DNA of 64,000 nt, taken from positions 1 through 64,000 of the forward strand of contig JAFZLD010000025.1 of NCBI GenBank assembly GCA_017553505.1. Reading direction: 5' to 3'. Each line of letters begins with the position of its first letter. The stretch's first letter is position 1. The translations under genes and the position numbers were made by a program. The notes below the pieces were generated by a model. The model searched no databases and was not told the DNA's origin. It saw nothing but the letters and a program-made list of their open reading frames with translations. This document shows, one piece after another, positions 16,904 to 25,682 of this stretch. The stretch comes from Lachnospiraceae bacterium. GTDB lineage: Bacteria > Bacillota > Clostridia > Lachnospirales > Lachnospiraceae.

Positions 16904-16932
16904 ATTATAGCAAAGAATGAGAAGTTTGAAAA
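16904..16932 (-). promoter_or_regulatory. promoter of the araC gene
   Basis: On the minus strand TTTTCA (16927-16932) and a perfect TATAAT (16904-16909) are 17 bp apart. Regulator-like sites at 16910-16920 and 16933-16943 flank the -35, which would fit self-repression. Confidence 0.55.
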
Positions 16933-16964
16933 GCAAGACATGAACAATTATAAGCAAAAAATGG
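16910..16964 (+). promoter_or_regulatory. triple GCAA-N3-ATGR operator between araC and GH10
   Basis: GCAAAGAATGA (16910-16920), GCAAGACATGA (16933-16943) and GCAAAAAATGG (16954-16964) are near-identical direct repeats. The last two start 21 bp apart. A -10-like TACAAT (16989-16994) starts exactly 35 bp after the last copy begins, as at the promoter near 32166. Confidence 0.65.
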
Positions 16965-16994
16965 TTGGTTTTATACAATTTTTATAAATACAAT
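16965..16994 (+). promoter_or_regulatory. promoter of the GH10 xylanase gene
   Basis: TTGGTT (16965-16970) and TACAAT (16989-16994) are 18 bp apart. The third operator copy ends one base before the -35, the placement expected for a class II activator. Confidence 0.5.
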
Positions 16995-17037
16995 GGTAAT
17001 ACACTCGTAAATTTGTGCAACTAAGGCAGGTAAAACT

Positions 17038-18459
17038 ATGATTAATAAAAAATGGAAATTTGCTTTATCACTTATGCTTTCGGCAAGCGTTCTTTTGACC
17101 GCATGCGGTGGTAAAGATGTACAGAGCGGCAATAATGAAACTTCGGCTTCGGTAAGCAGCATTGAAACATCAGTATCTTCGGCTTCCGAAGAGAAGACTG
17201 AGTCTTCAGAGAACGCGACGTCCGAGGCATCTGCAGAGGAAACTAAGACTGAGACTGCTGCGGAAGACCTTATTTTGAAGGATTGCGTAGAGAAGAATCT
17301 CGGTTGCTTTGTGGGATGTGCCGCTACGGAGAATGAACTCGCGGATCCCAAGGTATGGGACATTATTACCAAGCATTTCAATGCTATTACTTTCGGTAAC
17401 GAGCTTAAGCCCGATGCGTTGTTCAATTACAGCCTTTCTAAGCCTTCGGGCACAGAGACGGTTTCTTTTAACGGTGAAGACCTTCTTGTTCCGAAAATGG
17501 ACTATTCAAGAGCAGAGAGAATGCTTAAGAAGATCAAGAAGTGGAACGATGAAAATCCCGACAATACAATTAAGGTAAGAGGACATGTTCTTGTATGGCA
17601 TTCACAGACTCCCGAATGGTTTTTCCACGAGGACTATGACAAGTCTAAGCCCTATGTTGACAAGGACACCATGAACAAGCGCCTTGAGTGGTATATCTGC
17701 ACTGTGCTTACTCACTTTACCGGCGAGGACAGTGAGTGGAAGGGAATGTTCTACGGATGGGACGTTGTCAATGAGGCAATCAGTGACGCAACCTGCTCCT
17801 ACAGAAGCGACAATGAGAACCCCAATGAGAAGCTTTCCGAAGACAGACATGGCAGCAATTCAAGCTGGTGGCATGTCTATGAGAGCAACGAGTTCATCAT
17901 AAATGCGTTCAAGTATGCCAATAAATACGCACCCGCAGATCTGGAACTTTACTACAATGATTACAACGACTCGAACCTTGATAAGACACAGGGAATCGTT
18001 AAGCTTCTTCAGGCAGTTAAGGACGAGGAAGGTGAGCCCGGCGTCGGCACCAGAATTTCGGCGATGGGTATGCAGGGTCACTACGGAATGGAGAATCCTT
18101 CTTATAATAATATAGAAGCTGCAATTAAATCTTACTGCAAGGTAGTCGGACACGTTCAGATGACTGAAGTTGATATTTCGGCAAGCTCTGACTATACCGG
18201 CGACGCAAGTCAGAAAGACGAAGAGAACGAGAAGCTTAAGAAACGTTACAACATGATTAACTTCGCAATCACTGCAGCTATGAAGAAAGAAGAAGTTAAC
18301 TTCGACGGTATCACTTTCTGGGGAACGGTTGATCACTATTCATGGCTTCAGTCCCGCTCGAATGTAGGTGGCGGCAATACTACGGGACTTCCTCAGATGC
18401 CGTTGCTCTTTGATGAGAATTACGAGCCCAAGCCTTGCTTTTATGTGTTTGCCAAATAA
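17038..18459 (+). CDS. GH10 endo-1,4-beta-xylanase, lipoprotein
   Basis: This secreted, lipid-anchored xylanase would cut the xylan backbone at the cell surface. Residues 1-22 form a signal peptide with lipobox LLTAC and lipidated Cys23, followed by a Ser/Glu/Thr-rich linker to about residue 78. The GH10 barrel (about 85-470) carries the acid/base Glu246 in WDVVNEAI and the nucleophile Glu377 in MTEVDIS, plus the conserved RGHVLVWHSQTPEWF. No carbohydrate-binding module is attached. It is divergent from the AraC gene and has its own operator and promoter. No clear terminator separates it from the importer operon, so some read-through is possible. Confidence 0.95.
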   Translation: MINKKWKFALSLMLSASVLLTACGGKDVQSGNNETSASVSSIETSVSSASEEKTESSENATSEASAEETKTETAAEDLILKDCVEKNLGCFVGCAATENELADPKVWDIITKHFNAITFGNELKPDALFNYSLSKPSGTETVSFNGEDLLVPKMDYSRAERMLKKIKKWNDENPDNTIKVRGHVLVWHSQTPEWFFHEDYDKSKPYVDKDTMNKRLEWYICTVLTHFTGEDSEWKGMFYGWDVVNEAISDATCSYRSDNENPNEKLSEDRHGSNSSWWHVYESNEFIINAFKYANKYAPADLELYYNDYNDSNLDKTQGIVKLLQAVKDEEGEPGVGTRISAMGMQGHYGMENPSYNNIEAAIKSYCKVVGHVQMTEVDISASSDYTGDASQKDEENEKLKKRYNMINFAITAAMKKEEVNFDGITFWGTVDHYSWLQSRSNVGGGNTTGLPQMPLLFDENYEPKPCFYVFAK

Positions 18460-18496
18460 GCAAAATGTGCATATCTTGCATCTTTTATACAAAAAA

Positions 18497-18528
18497 GCAA
18501 ATTTTGAGAAAAAAAAAGCACAATATCA
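18497..18528 (+). promoter_or_regulatory. 21-bp direct-repeat operator of the importer operon
   Basis: GCAAATTTTGA (18497-18507) and GCACAATATCA (18518-18528) start exactly 21 bp apart, each after an A-run. A weak -10-like TAATCT (18553-18558) starts 35 bp after the second copy, matching the geometry at the GH10 and adaptor promoters. Confidence 0.55.
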
Positions 18529-18543
18529 CAAGAAGAAATTTAC

Positions 18544-18555
18544 TAAAACGTTTAA
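18544..18555 (+). promoter_or_regulatory. candidate cre/LacI-type palindrome in the importer promoter
   Basis: TAAAACGTTTAA contains the perfect palindrome AAACGTTT, the core seen in LacI-family and CcpA operators. It overlaps the proposed -10 at 18553, a position expected for catabolite repression. Chance occurrence in AT-rich DNA cannot be excluded. Confidence 0.35.
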
Positions 18556-18623
18556 TCTTTTGTGTATAAGTGACATAATGCGTTTGTAATTATGTACAAT
18601 TTTACACCTTTTCGGAGGAAGAT

Positions 18624-21572
18624 ATGAGTAAAAACCTGAAAACCCTTCTGACAGTTCTTTCAATTGTTGCGGCAATAGTCGTACTTTGCGTTCTTTTGTC
18701 TTTACGCGGAGTTAAGAATTATTCCGACAAGTATGAAGGCGTTGATTTAGACAAGAATGTAGTCGGATTGGAGAGAACCGGTACCTACAAGGGCTATCTT
18801 AACAGCCACGCCGGTGCCAAGGAGCCCCAGAAGACTATTGATGTGGATCTTTATAATTATGAAGCGGACGGCAACGTATCCGTTTACACCAATTTCCACG
18901 ATGAGGCCAAGTGCCTTTTCACAGATATCGAATCTGTGGTTACATATACTATAGATGTTCCCGAAGCGGGTTTTTACAATGTATATATGGAGTACCTTAT
19001 CACCGAGTCCAGAGGCGTTGCCGCAGAGCGTGCTTTCTACATTAACGGTGAGCTTCCTTTTGACGATGCATTAAATCTTAACTTCACACGTATTTGGACT
19101 GACGGCGGCGAGAAGCGTGTCGATAACCAGGGCAACGAAATCCGTCCCACTCAGGTTGAAGCTTACGACTGGCAGTCATCTTATTTCTCCGACAAGCTCG
19201 GATATGAAATGAATCCCTTCAAGTTCTATTTTGAAAAAGGCGAGAACACAATTACCATTAACGCTATCAACGAGCCTATGGTAATCAGAAAACTTCAGGT
19301 TGTTCCCGTTGTACATATCGATACTTATGAAGAGTATATTGCAAAGCAGCCTACAAATGCTCCTTCCACAGGAGATTTCCAGACTGTTATTCAGGGTGAG
19401 GAATCAACATTCCGTTCTGAGTCTTCACTCTATGCCAAGTACGACAGATCTTCACCTACCACACAGCCCAACAGTGTAACTACCACAGTTCTTAACTACG
19501 TCGGCGGTGATGCATGGAAGACTACCGGTCAGTGGATTGAATGGGAATTCGAGGTTCCTCAGGATGGTTTCTACAACATCATGGTTAAGGGACGTCAGAA
19601 CTACCAGAGAGGTTCCGTTTCCAACCGTAAGATTTATATCGACGGTAAGGTTCCTTTTGAAGAGATGCAGGAGATTTCCTTCGAGTATGCCAACGACTGG
19701 ATTTGCAGAGATGTTGCCGATGCTGATGGCAACCCTTACAACTTCTACCTTACAAAGGGTAAGCACACCATCAGACTTGAAGCTACACTCGGTGGCGTAG
19801 GACCTATCCTTTCAGACCTTGAAGAATCTACCTACAGACTTAATCAGATTTACAGAAAGCTTCTTGTATATACCGGAGCTAACCCCGATAAATACCGTGA
19901 TTACAGAATCAATACCAACTATCCCGAAATCATGGAAGCTCTCGATCTTGAATACAGAAAGTTATACAAGATTGTAGATGACATGGTTGCTTACTCGGGA
20001 CAGAAGGCCGATCAGATTGCAACCGCTCAGACCGTTGCCACCCAGCTCGAAAGATTCTGCAAGAGACCTCAGAAGATTACAGTAGAGTTCATTACATTTA
20101 AAGATAACATTACGTCACTTGGTACCGCTCAGCTTAATATGAGTGAGACCAAGCTTGATATCGACTACATCACCGTATCCGGTACAGAAGCCAATGTTAA
20201 GCATGAGAAGGCTAATTTCTTTACCAAGTCATGGCACGAGATTAAATCCTTCGTAGCTTCCTTCTTTGTAGATTACAACGCTGTCGGCGACGTATACGAA
20301 GGCAAGGAAGAAGAAATAGTTAAGGTATGGGTACTTACCGGTCGTGACCAGGGTACCATCCTTAAGGCGATGATTGACGATGACTTTATCCCCAACAGCG
20401 GAATTAAGGTTAACGTTGAAGTTATTACTCAGGATGCATTGCTTAATGCGGTACTTGCAGGCCGCGGACCTAACGTAGTTCTTTCCGTTGGATCCAATGT
20501 TCCTGTTGACTACGCACTCCGCGGAGCTTCCGTAGATATTACGCAGTTCCCTGATTACAAAGAAGTATTATCGCATTATTCACCCAGCTCATACGAGCAG
20601 TACAGACTTGACGATCACATCTACGGCGTACCCGAGACTCAGACCTTCACCGTTATGTTCTATCGTAAGGACGTACTTGATGAGCTTGGACTTAAAGTTC
20701 CCAACACCTGGAAAGAATTCATCGAGATTCTTCCTACCATTCAGGGTAACAACTTATCTGTAGGTATTCCTACAGCAGCCGGTTCCAGCAGTGCAGGTTC
20801 CGCAGCTACAGTTACCATGAGTAACATGCCTGACCTTAACATGTACTTCTCACTTCTTTTCCAGTACGGTGGAGATATGTACAATGAGGCAGGTAACAAG
20901 ACCACAGTAGATACCGAAGAAGCTATTAAAGCATTCGACGATTACGTTAAGTACTTTAATGACTACGGCCTTCCTACAATTTACGACTTTGTAAGCCGTT
21001 TCCGTTCCGGTGAGATGCCTATCGGTATTCAGGCATACTCCGCATACAACACTCTTATGGTATCAGCACCTGAGATCAGAGGACTTTGGGACTTCACCCT
21101 TATCCCCGGTACCGAGAAGGTTGATGAGAACGGTAACACATATATCGATCGTTCCGACTTTATAGCCGGTGCGGCTACCATGATGATTGAGACTGACAAC
21201 GAAAGCATCAAGCAGAAGTCATGGGAGTTCATGAAGTGGTGGGCATCACCCGATGTACAGGTTCGTTTCGGACGTGAAATCGAAGCACTTCTTGGTTCGT
21301 CGGCACGTTATGCAACTGCTAATAGAGATGCGTTCTCAAGACTTTCCTGGAGCGTTGATGATATTAAGGTATTAAACGATCAGTGGGATCAGACAGTCGG
21401 AATCAGAGAGGTTCCCGGCGGATACTATACAGGTCGTCACATCTCCAACGCAATCAGAAAGTGTATCAACGATAAAGACGACTCACGTGAGACCATTATC
21501 GACTACGCTGTTAAGATTGATGAAGAGATTATCAAGAAGCGTAAAGAATTTGGCTTGAGTATAGATTATTAA
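18624..21572 (+). CDS. oversized ABC importer solute-binding protein with two CBM-like domains
   Basis: At 982 residues this is about twice the usual size of a sugar-binding protein. An N-terminal hydrophobic helix (about 8-28) lacks a convincing lipobox and probably anchors it. Two related beta-sandwich units follow (about 55-235 and 255-415); both contain a GFYNV/I-M segment and an (I)YI(N/D)G(E/K)(L/V)PF(D/E) segment, suggesting carbohydrate-binding-module duplication. After a helical spacer, the family 1 solute-binding fold occupies about 565-960 and shows the typical FYRKDVLDELGLKVPNTWKEF motif. Two permease genes follow, so it should deliver carbohydrate, probably xylo-oligosaccharide, to them. 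CGGAGGA precedes the ATG. Confidence 0.82.
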   Translation: MSKNLKTLLTVLSIVAAIVVLCVLLSLRGVKNYSDKYEGVDLDKNVVGLERTGTYKGYLNSHAGAKEPQKTIDVDLYNYEADGNVSVYTNFHDEAKCLFTDIESVVTYTIDVPEAGFYNVYMEYLITESRGVAAERAFYINGELPFDDALNLNFTRIWTDGGEKRVDNQGNEIRPTQVEAYDWQSSYFSDKLGYEMNPFKFYFEKGENTITINAINEPMVIRKLQVVPVVHIDTYEEYIAKQPTNAPSTGDFQTVIQGEESTFRSESSLYAKYDRSSPTTQPNSVTTTVLNYVGGDAWKTTGQWIEWEFEVPQDGFYNIMVKGRQNYQRGSVSNRKIYIDGKVPFEEMQEISFEYANDWICRDVADADGNPYNFYLTKGKHTIRLEATLGGVGPILSDLEESTYRLNQIYRKLLVYTGANPDKYRDYRINTNYPEIMEALDLEYRKLYKIVDDMVAYSGQKADQIATAQTVATQLERFCKRPQKITVEFITFKDNITSLGTAQLNMSETKLDIDYITVSGTEANVKHEKANFFTKSWHEIKSFVASFFVDYNAVGDVYEGKEEEIVKVWVLTGRDQGTILKAMIDDDFIPNSGIKVNVEVITQDALLNAVLAGRGPNVVLSVGSNVPVDYALRGASVDITQFPDYKEVLSHYSPSSYEQYRLDDHIYGVPETQTFTVMFYRKDVLDELGLKVPNTWKEFIEILPTIQGNNLSVGIPTAAGSSSAGSAATVTMSNMPDLNMYFSLLFQYGGDMYNEAGNKTTVDTEEAIKAFDDYVKYFNDYGLPTIYDFVSRFRSGEMPIGIQAYSAYNTLMVSAPEIRGLWDFTLIPGTEKVDENGNTYIDRSDFIAGAATMMIETDNESIKQKSWEFMKWWASPDVQVRFGREIEALLGSSARYATANRDAFSRLSWSVDDIKVLNDQWDQTVGIREVPGGYYTGRHISNAIRKCINDKDDSRETIIDYAVKIDEEIIKKRKEFGLSIDY

Positions 21573-21587
21573 GGCAGGAGAGTGCAG

Positions 21588-22526
21588 ATGAAAGAGTTTT
21601 TCAGTAAATATATTACATTACGAAAACACAATATGCAGGTTGCCTGGAAGAAGGCAAAGAGAAGCAAGAACTGCTACCTCTTCCTTTTACCCTTCGCAGT
21701 ACTGTTTGCGATGTTTTATATCTTCCCTGTTGTGGCTTCGATTTATTTCAGCTTTACTTACTACAACATTTTGGAAGCTCCGAGATTTCTCGGATTTACC
21801 AACTACATTAACCTGATACTTCAGGACGACGTTTTCCTTATCGGTCTTAAGAATACGCTTCTTATAGCGATAGTTACGGGACCTCTCGGATACATCATGT
21901 CATTCCTTTTTGCATGGCTTATCAACGAGCTTCCCAGAATGGTTCGTTCCGTTGCGGTTATCATATTCTATGCACCCTCAATCGCAGGTACATGTTACAC
22001 GATTTTCTCGATTTTCTTCAGAGGCGACGCTTACGGATATGTAAATGCATTCTTACAGAATATTGGTTTAATTGACACTCCCATCCTTTGGCTGATTAAC
22101 CCTCAGTACATGTTACCGATTTGTATGGTGGTTATTCTTTGGATGAGTCTTGGTACAGGATTCCTTTCCTTCGTAGCAGGTCTTCAGGGTATCGACGGTT
22201 CTCAGTACGAAGCCGGTTATATGGACGGTATCAAGAACCGTTGGCAGGAACTTTGGTACATAACACTTCCCAACATGAAGCCCATGCTTTTGTTCGGTGC
22301 CGTTATGACCATTACACAGTCCTTCGGTGTCTGCGATGTAACAATGGCACTTTGCGGATACCCCAGTACCGACTACGCAGCACGTACGATTGTAACTCAC
22401 CTTTTCGACTACGGTTATTCAAGATTCGAAATGGGTTATGCATGTGCAATAGCAACCATTTTGTTCTTAATGATGATTTTATGTAATAAAGCAATTCAGA
22501 GTCTGTTAAGAAGAGTAGGAACCTGA
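21588..22526 (+). CDS. carbohydrate ABC transporter permease (MalF-like), importer 1
   Basis: The 312-residue membrane protein has six hydrophobic segments. The cytoplasmic EAA-type loop, EAGYMDGIKNRWQELWYITLP (about 207-227), contacts the ATPase. GGAG at 21577-21580 is only one base from an in-frame GTG at 21582 but seven from ATG 21588, so the ATG is chosen. It forms a heterodimer with the next gene product, which starts two bases after this stop. No ATPase gene of the sugar-import type is nearby. Confidence 0.92.
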   Translation: MKEFFSKYITLRKHNMQVAWKKAKRSKNCYLFLLPFAVLFAMFYIFPVVASIYFSFTYYNILEAPRFLGFTNYINLILQDDVFLIGLKNTLLIAIVTGPLGYIMSFLFAWLINELPRMVRSVAVIIFYAPSIAGTCYTIFSIFFRGDAYGYVNAFLQNIGLIDTPILWLINPQYMLPICMVVILWMSLGTGFLSFVAGLQGIDGSQYEAGYMDGIKNRWQELWYITLPNMKPMLLFGAVMTITQSFGVCDVTMALCGYPSTDYAARTIVTHLFDYGYSRFEMGYACAIATILFLMMILCNKAIQSLLRRVGT

Positions 22527-22527
22527 C

Positions 22528-23427
22528 ATGAGTAAAAGAAAAAAGATAGAAGTTGAAAAAGAATATAAGAAGCCGATGATAAAGAGAAGAAAGCCCAACC
22601 GCTCAATTGCCGGTGACGTACTTCTTTATATCTTCCTTATCATCATGGCTTACATTATGGCTTTCCCGATTATCTTCGCGGTGAGCAACGCGCTTAAACC
22701 CTTGGACGAATTGTTCAGATTCCCTCCGAGAATATTTGCGCAGCATCCCACCATGGACAACTTTTCAGACTTGTTCATAACAATGGGTAAATCGTGGGTA
22801 TCATTTTCAAGATACCTCTTCAATACGGTATTTATTACTTTCGTAGGTACAGCAGGACACCTAATCATCGCATCCATGGCATCCTTCGTACTTGCCAAGT
22901 ATGAATTCCCCGGTGGAAAAGGATTCTTCAAACTTGCCACAACCGCTCTTATGTTTACAGGTTGGGCAACACAGATTCCTAACTACCTTATCCTTAACTG
23001 GCTTGGCTGGATTGATACATATTGGGCAATCATCATTCCCGCATTTGCAGCACCCATCGGTCTTTTCCTTATGAAGCAGTTCATGGAAGGACTTCCCACT
23101 TCACTTATTGAAGCGGCCAAGATTGACGGTGCAAGCGAGTGGAGAGTATTCTCTAACATCGTAATGCCTAACGTTAAGCCCGCTTGGATGACACTTATCA
23201 TCTTTTCAGTTCAAAGACTTTGGAACGACAGAGCAGCAACATATATCTATTCGGAAGAGAAGAAGACCCTTGTTTATGCTCTTAACCAGATCGGTCTCGG
23301 CGGTATCGCCCGTACCGGTCAGCAGGCTGCAGTACTTGTAGTTGTTATGATAGTTCCGATTATTATATTCGTCTTCTCCGAGAGCCAGATTCTTGAAACA
23401 ATGGCAAGCTCGGGACTTAAAGACTGA
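22528..23427 (+). CDS. carbohydrate ABC transporter permease (MalG-like), importer 1
   Basis: This is the second permease half, 299 residues, with six predicted membrane helices after a basic N-terminal tail. The EAA loop reads EAAKIDGASEWRVFSNIVMPNV (about 190-211 region) and matches the CUT1 family consensus. It starts one base after the previous stop codon. A small gap then leads to the NHL/TPR gene, and all appear to belong to one transcript. Confidence 0.92.
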   Translation: MSKRKKIEVEKEYKKPMIKRRKPNRSIAGDVLLYIFLIIMAYIMAFPIIFAVSNALKPLDELFRFPPRIFAQHPTMDNFSDLFITMGKSWVSFSRYLFNTVFITFVGTAGHLIIASMASFVLAKYEFPGGKGFFKLATTALMFTGWATQIPNYLILNWLGWIDTYWAIIIPAFAAPIGLFLMKQFMEGLPTSLIEAAKIDGASEWRVFSNIVMPNVKPAWMTLIIFSVQRLWNDRAATYIYSEEKKTLVYALNQIGLGGIARTGQQAAVLVVVMIVPIIIFVFSESQILETMASSGLKD

Positions 23428-23461
23428 TTTGGAAATATTCGAGACGGGATGGAGACATTTT

Positions 23462-24982
23462 ATGAAAAAACTGTTTGTAAGAATCGGAGCCATGGCTCTT
23501 GCAAGTGCGGTACTTGCCGGTTCTGTTAGCTTAAGTTCATATGCGGTAGATCGAAGCTATTCCTACAACTACGACTACTGGGGAGATGTTCAGGATTCTC
23601 CCGACTTTTATGAGCCTTGTAAGACATTTACCTGGAAGGATTTAAATCTTGACAAGAAAATTTCCAATCCTCAGGGTCTTACCGCAGATGGAGATTTTCT
23701 CTATCTTTGCGATTCAGGTAACAACAGAATCATTAAGATGAAGAGAAACACAAGAGAAAGCCTTGAAGTAGTAGAAATTTACGATCATTTCAATGGTAAG
23801 AGTTCAGATAACACATTTAATACTCCTACCGATCTTGCAATTTCCGAGGACGGTAATATCTTTATTGCCGATAAGGGTAATGCGAGAATCGTTAAGGTGG
23901 ACAAAGATTTTAATTATTTGATGGAATTTGGAAAGCCCAATGATTCATCTATTGATAAGGATCTTGCTTTTGCGCCCACAAAGCTTGTTGTTGATACCGC
24001 AGAGCGTGTTTATGCCGTTGCGGCAGGTATTAACAAAGGTTTGCTTAAATATGAGAGCGACGGAACATTCACCAACTTCCACGGAGCACCGCCTGCATCT
24101 TATAACTTTGTAGATTATATCTGGAAAAAATTTGCATCTCAGGAACAGCTCATGAAGATGGAATCTTTCGTTCCTACAGAGTACAGCAACTGCTATATCA
24201 ATGAAGATGGATTCATCTATGCTGTTGCAGGTTCTGTTGCCGAAGAAGATTTAAAGGGCTCCACTGTTCAGAACGTAAGACTTCTTAACCTTTTAGGTTC
24301 AGATATCTTAGTAAGAAACGGTGTATATTATGACGGTAAGTACCCTGTATACGGTGACCTTTACATGGGTTCCGGCGGAGGTATGACAGGCCCTTCTCAG
24401 TTTATAGATGTTACTTCTTTCCCCAATGAAGTATTTGTATGTCTTGATAAGAACAGAGGACGTCTTTTCTCTTATGACAATCAGGGACGACTTTTATTCT
24501 GCTGTGGCGGTAACGGTAACATGGACGGTTACTTCAGAAACCCCATCGCACTCGATCATATAGGCTATGACATTTACGTTTTGGACCAGCTTGACTGTGC
24601 CATAACCGTATTTACACTTACAAATTTCGGCGAGCTTGTATTCACAGCAATGGAAGACTTTGATGCCGGCAGATATAACGAATCTCTTGAAAGCTGGAAT
24701 CAGGTTATCAAGTATGACGGTAACTATGATTTGGCTTACATCGGAATCGGTCGTGCATACTTAAGACAGAAAGAATACAAGACCGCAATGGAGTATTTCA
24801 AGCTTAAATACGATGCTGAGAACTACTCGAAGGCTTACAGACAATATCGTAAGATTTGGGTAGAAGAGAACATAGTTGTAATTGTAATCGTGCTTCTTGT
24901 TCTTTTCCTTGTTCCCATGATTATCGGTAAGATTAAGTCGATTAAATACGAATTTGCAACCGCAGATATTTTTAAAGTATAA
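23462..24982 (+). CDS. extracytoplasmic NHL-repeat/TPR protein with C-terminal membrane anchor
   Basis: The 506-residue protein has a signal peptide (1-28, ending near SYA). A beta-propeller-like region (about 55-390) contains NHL repeats such as PTDLAISEDGNIFIADKGNARI. Two TPR helical pairs (about 395-460) are followed by a C-terminal hydrophobic anchor (about 470-490). Topology puts propeller and TPR outside the membrane. I do not know a defined function. Its place between importer permeases, YIP1 and DUF5696 genes suggests a scaffold or sensor for the transport complex. ATG 23462 is chosen over an upstream in-frame start at 23393 because it gives a proper signal peptide and follows GGAG. 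Confidence 0.75.
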   Translation: MKKLFVRIGAMALASAVLAGSVSLSSYAVDRSYSYNYDYWGDVQDSPDFYEPCKTFTWKDLNLDKKISNPQGLTADGDFLYLCDSGNNRIIKMKRNTRESLEVVEIYDHFNGKSSDNTFNTPTDLAISEDGNIFIADKGNARIVKVDKDFNYLMEFGKPNDSSIDKDLAFAPTKLVVDTAERVYAVAAGINKGLLKYESDGTFTNFHGAPPASYNFVDYIWKKFASQEQLMKMESFVPTEYSNCYINEDGFIYAVAGSVAEEDLKGSTVQNVRLLNLLGSDILVRNGVYYDGKYPVYGDLYMGSGGGMTGPSQFIDVTSFPNEVFVCLDKNRGRLFSYDNQGRLLFCCGGNGNMDGYFRNPIALDHIGYDIYVLDQLDCAITVFTLTNFGELVFTAMEDFDAGRYNESLESWNQVIKYDGNYDLAYIGIGRAYLRQKEYKTAMEYFKLKYDAENYSKAYRQYRKIWVEENIVVIVIVLLVLFLVPMIIGKIKSIKYEFATADIFKV

Positions 24983-25002
24983 AAGATAACGGAGAAATCA
25001 GC

Positions 25003-25659
25003 ATGTTTGCTTCATTATTCAGTAAGGAAAAATGGCAGCGCTATATAAAAAGCCTTAAGTTTGCATTGTACTGCACCACGCATCCCATTGACGGATTCTG
25101 GGATTTGACCCATGAAAGACGCGGTACTTATGCGGCCGCCAATACAATTTTATTTTTAACTATTCTTACGCGTATACTTAGATTAAGATATACAAGTTTT
25201 ATCTTTATTCAGGTATATTGGGAAGATCTTAATATCTTAACCTATGTGGCAAGTATTCTGATTCCCTTGGGCTTGTTTGTAGTAGGTAACTGGGCGCTCA
25301 CAACGTTGTTTGACGGTAAAGGACGCCTCGGGCAAGTATACATGGCTACGTGTTATGCACTTACCCCTTACATTCTTATAAACGTTCCCTTGATGATTTT
25401 CAGTAATTTCATCACGACCGAGGAAGCTCAGTTTTACTCGGTTGTCGGCATGATAGCACTGATATGGGTGGCTTTCATAGGAATTTTGGGCATGAGCCAG
25501 GTTCACGAATATTCTTTCGGTAAGAACATTCTTTTCCTGGTTGCCACAGTATTTGCAATGCTTGTTATGATATTCCTTTTGATGTTGTTCTTCAGCATGA
25601 TATCTCAAGGTGTTGCATACTTTGTATCCATTGCCAAAGAATTGCTGTATCGAATGTAA
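25003..25659 (+). CDS. YIP1 family integral membrane protein
   Basis: This is a 218-residue membrane protein with five or so hydrophobic helices and the Yip1-domain pattern, including HPIDGFWDLTHERRG near the N-terminus. Bacterial YIP1-domain proteins have no well-defined role. It lies between the NHL/TPR gene and the DUF5696 gene with gaps of about 20 bases, so co-transcription with the importers is likely. GGAGAA precedes the ATG. Confidence 0.75.
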   Translation: MFASLFSKEKWQRYIKSLKFALYCTTHPIDGFWDLTHERRGTYAAANTILFLTILTRILRLRYTSFIFIQVYWEDLNILTYVASILIPLGLFVVGNWALTTLFDGKGRLGQVYMATCYALTPYILINVPLMIFSNFITTEEAQFYSVVGMIALIWVAFIGILGMSQVHEYSFGKNILFLVATVFAMLVMIFLLMLFFSMISQGVAYFVSIAKELLYRM

Positions 25660-25682
25660 ACTTTTAAGAAATTGGAGTTGTC

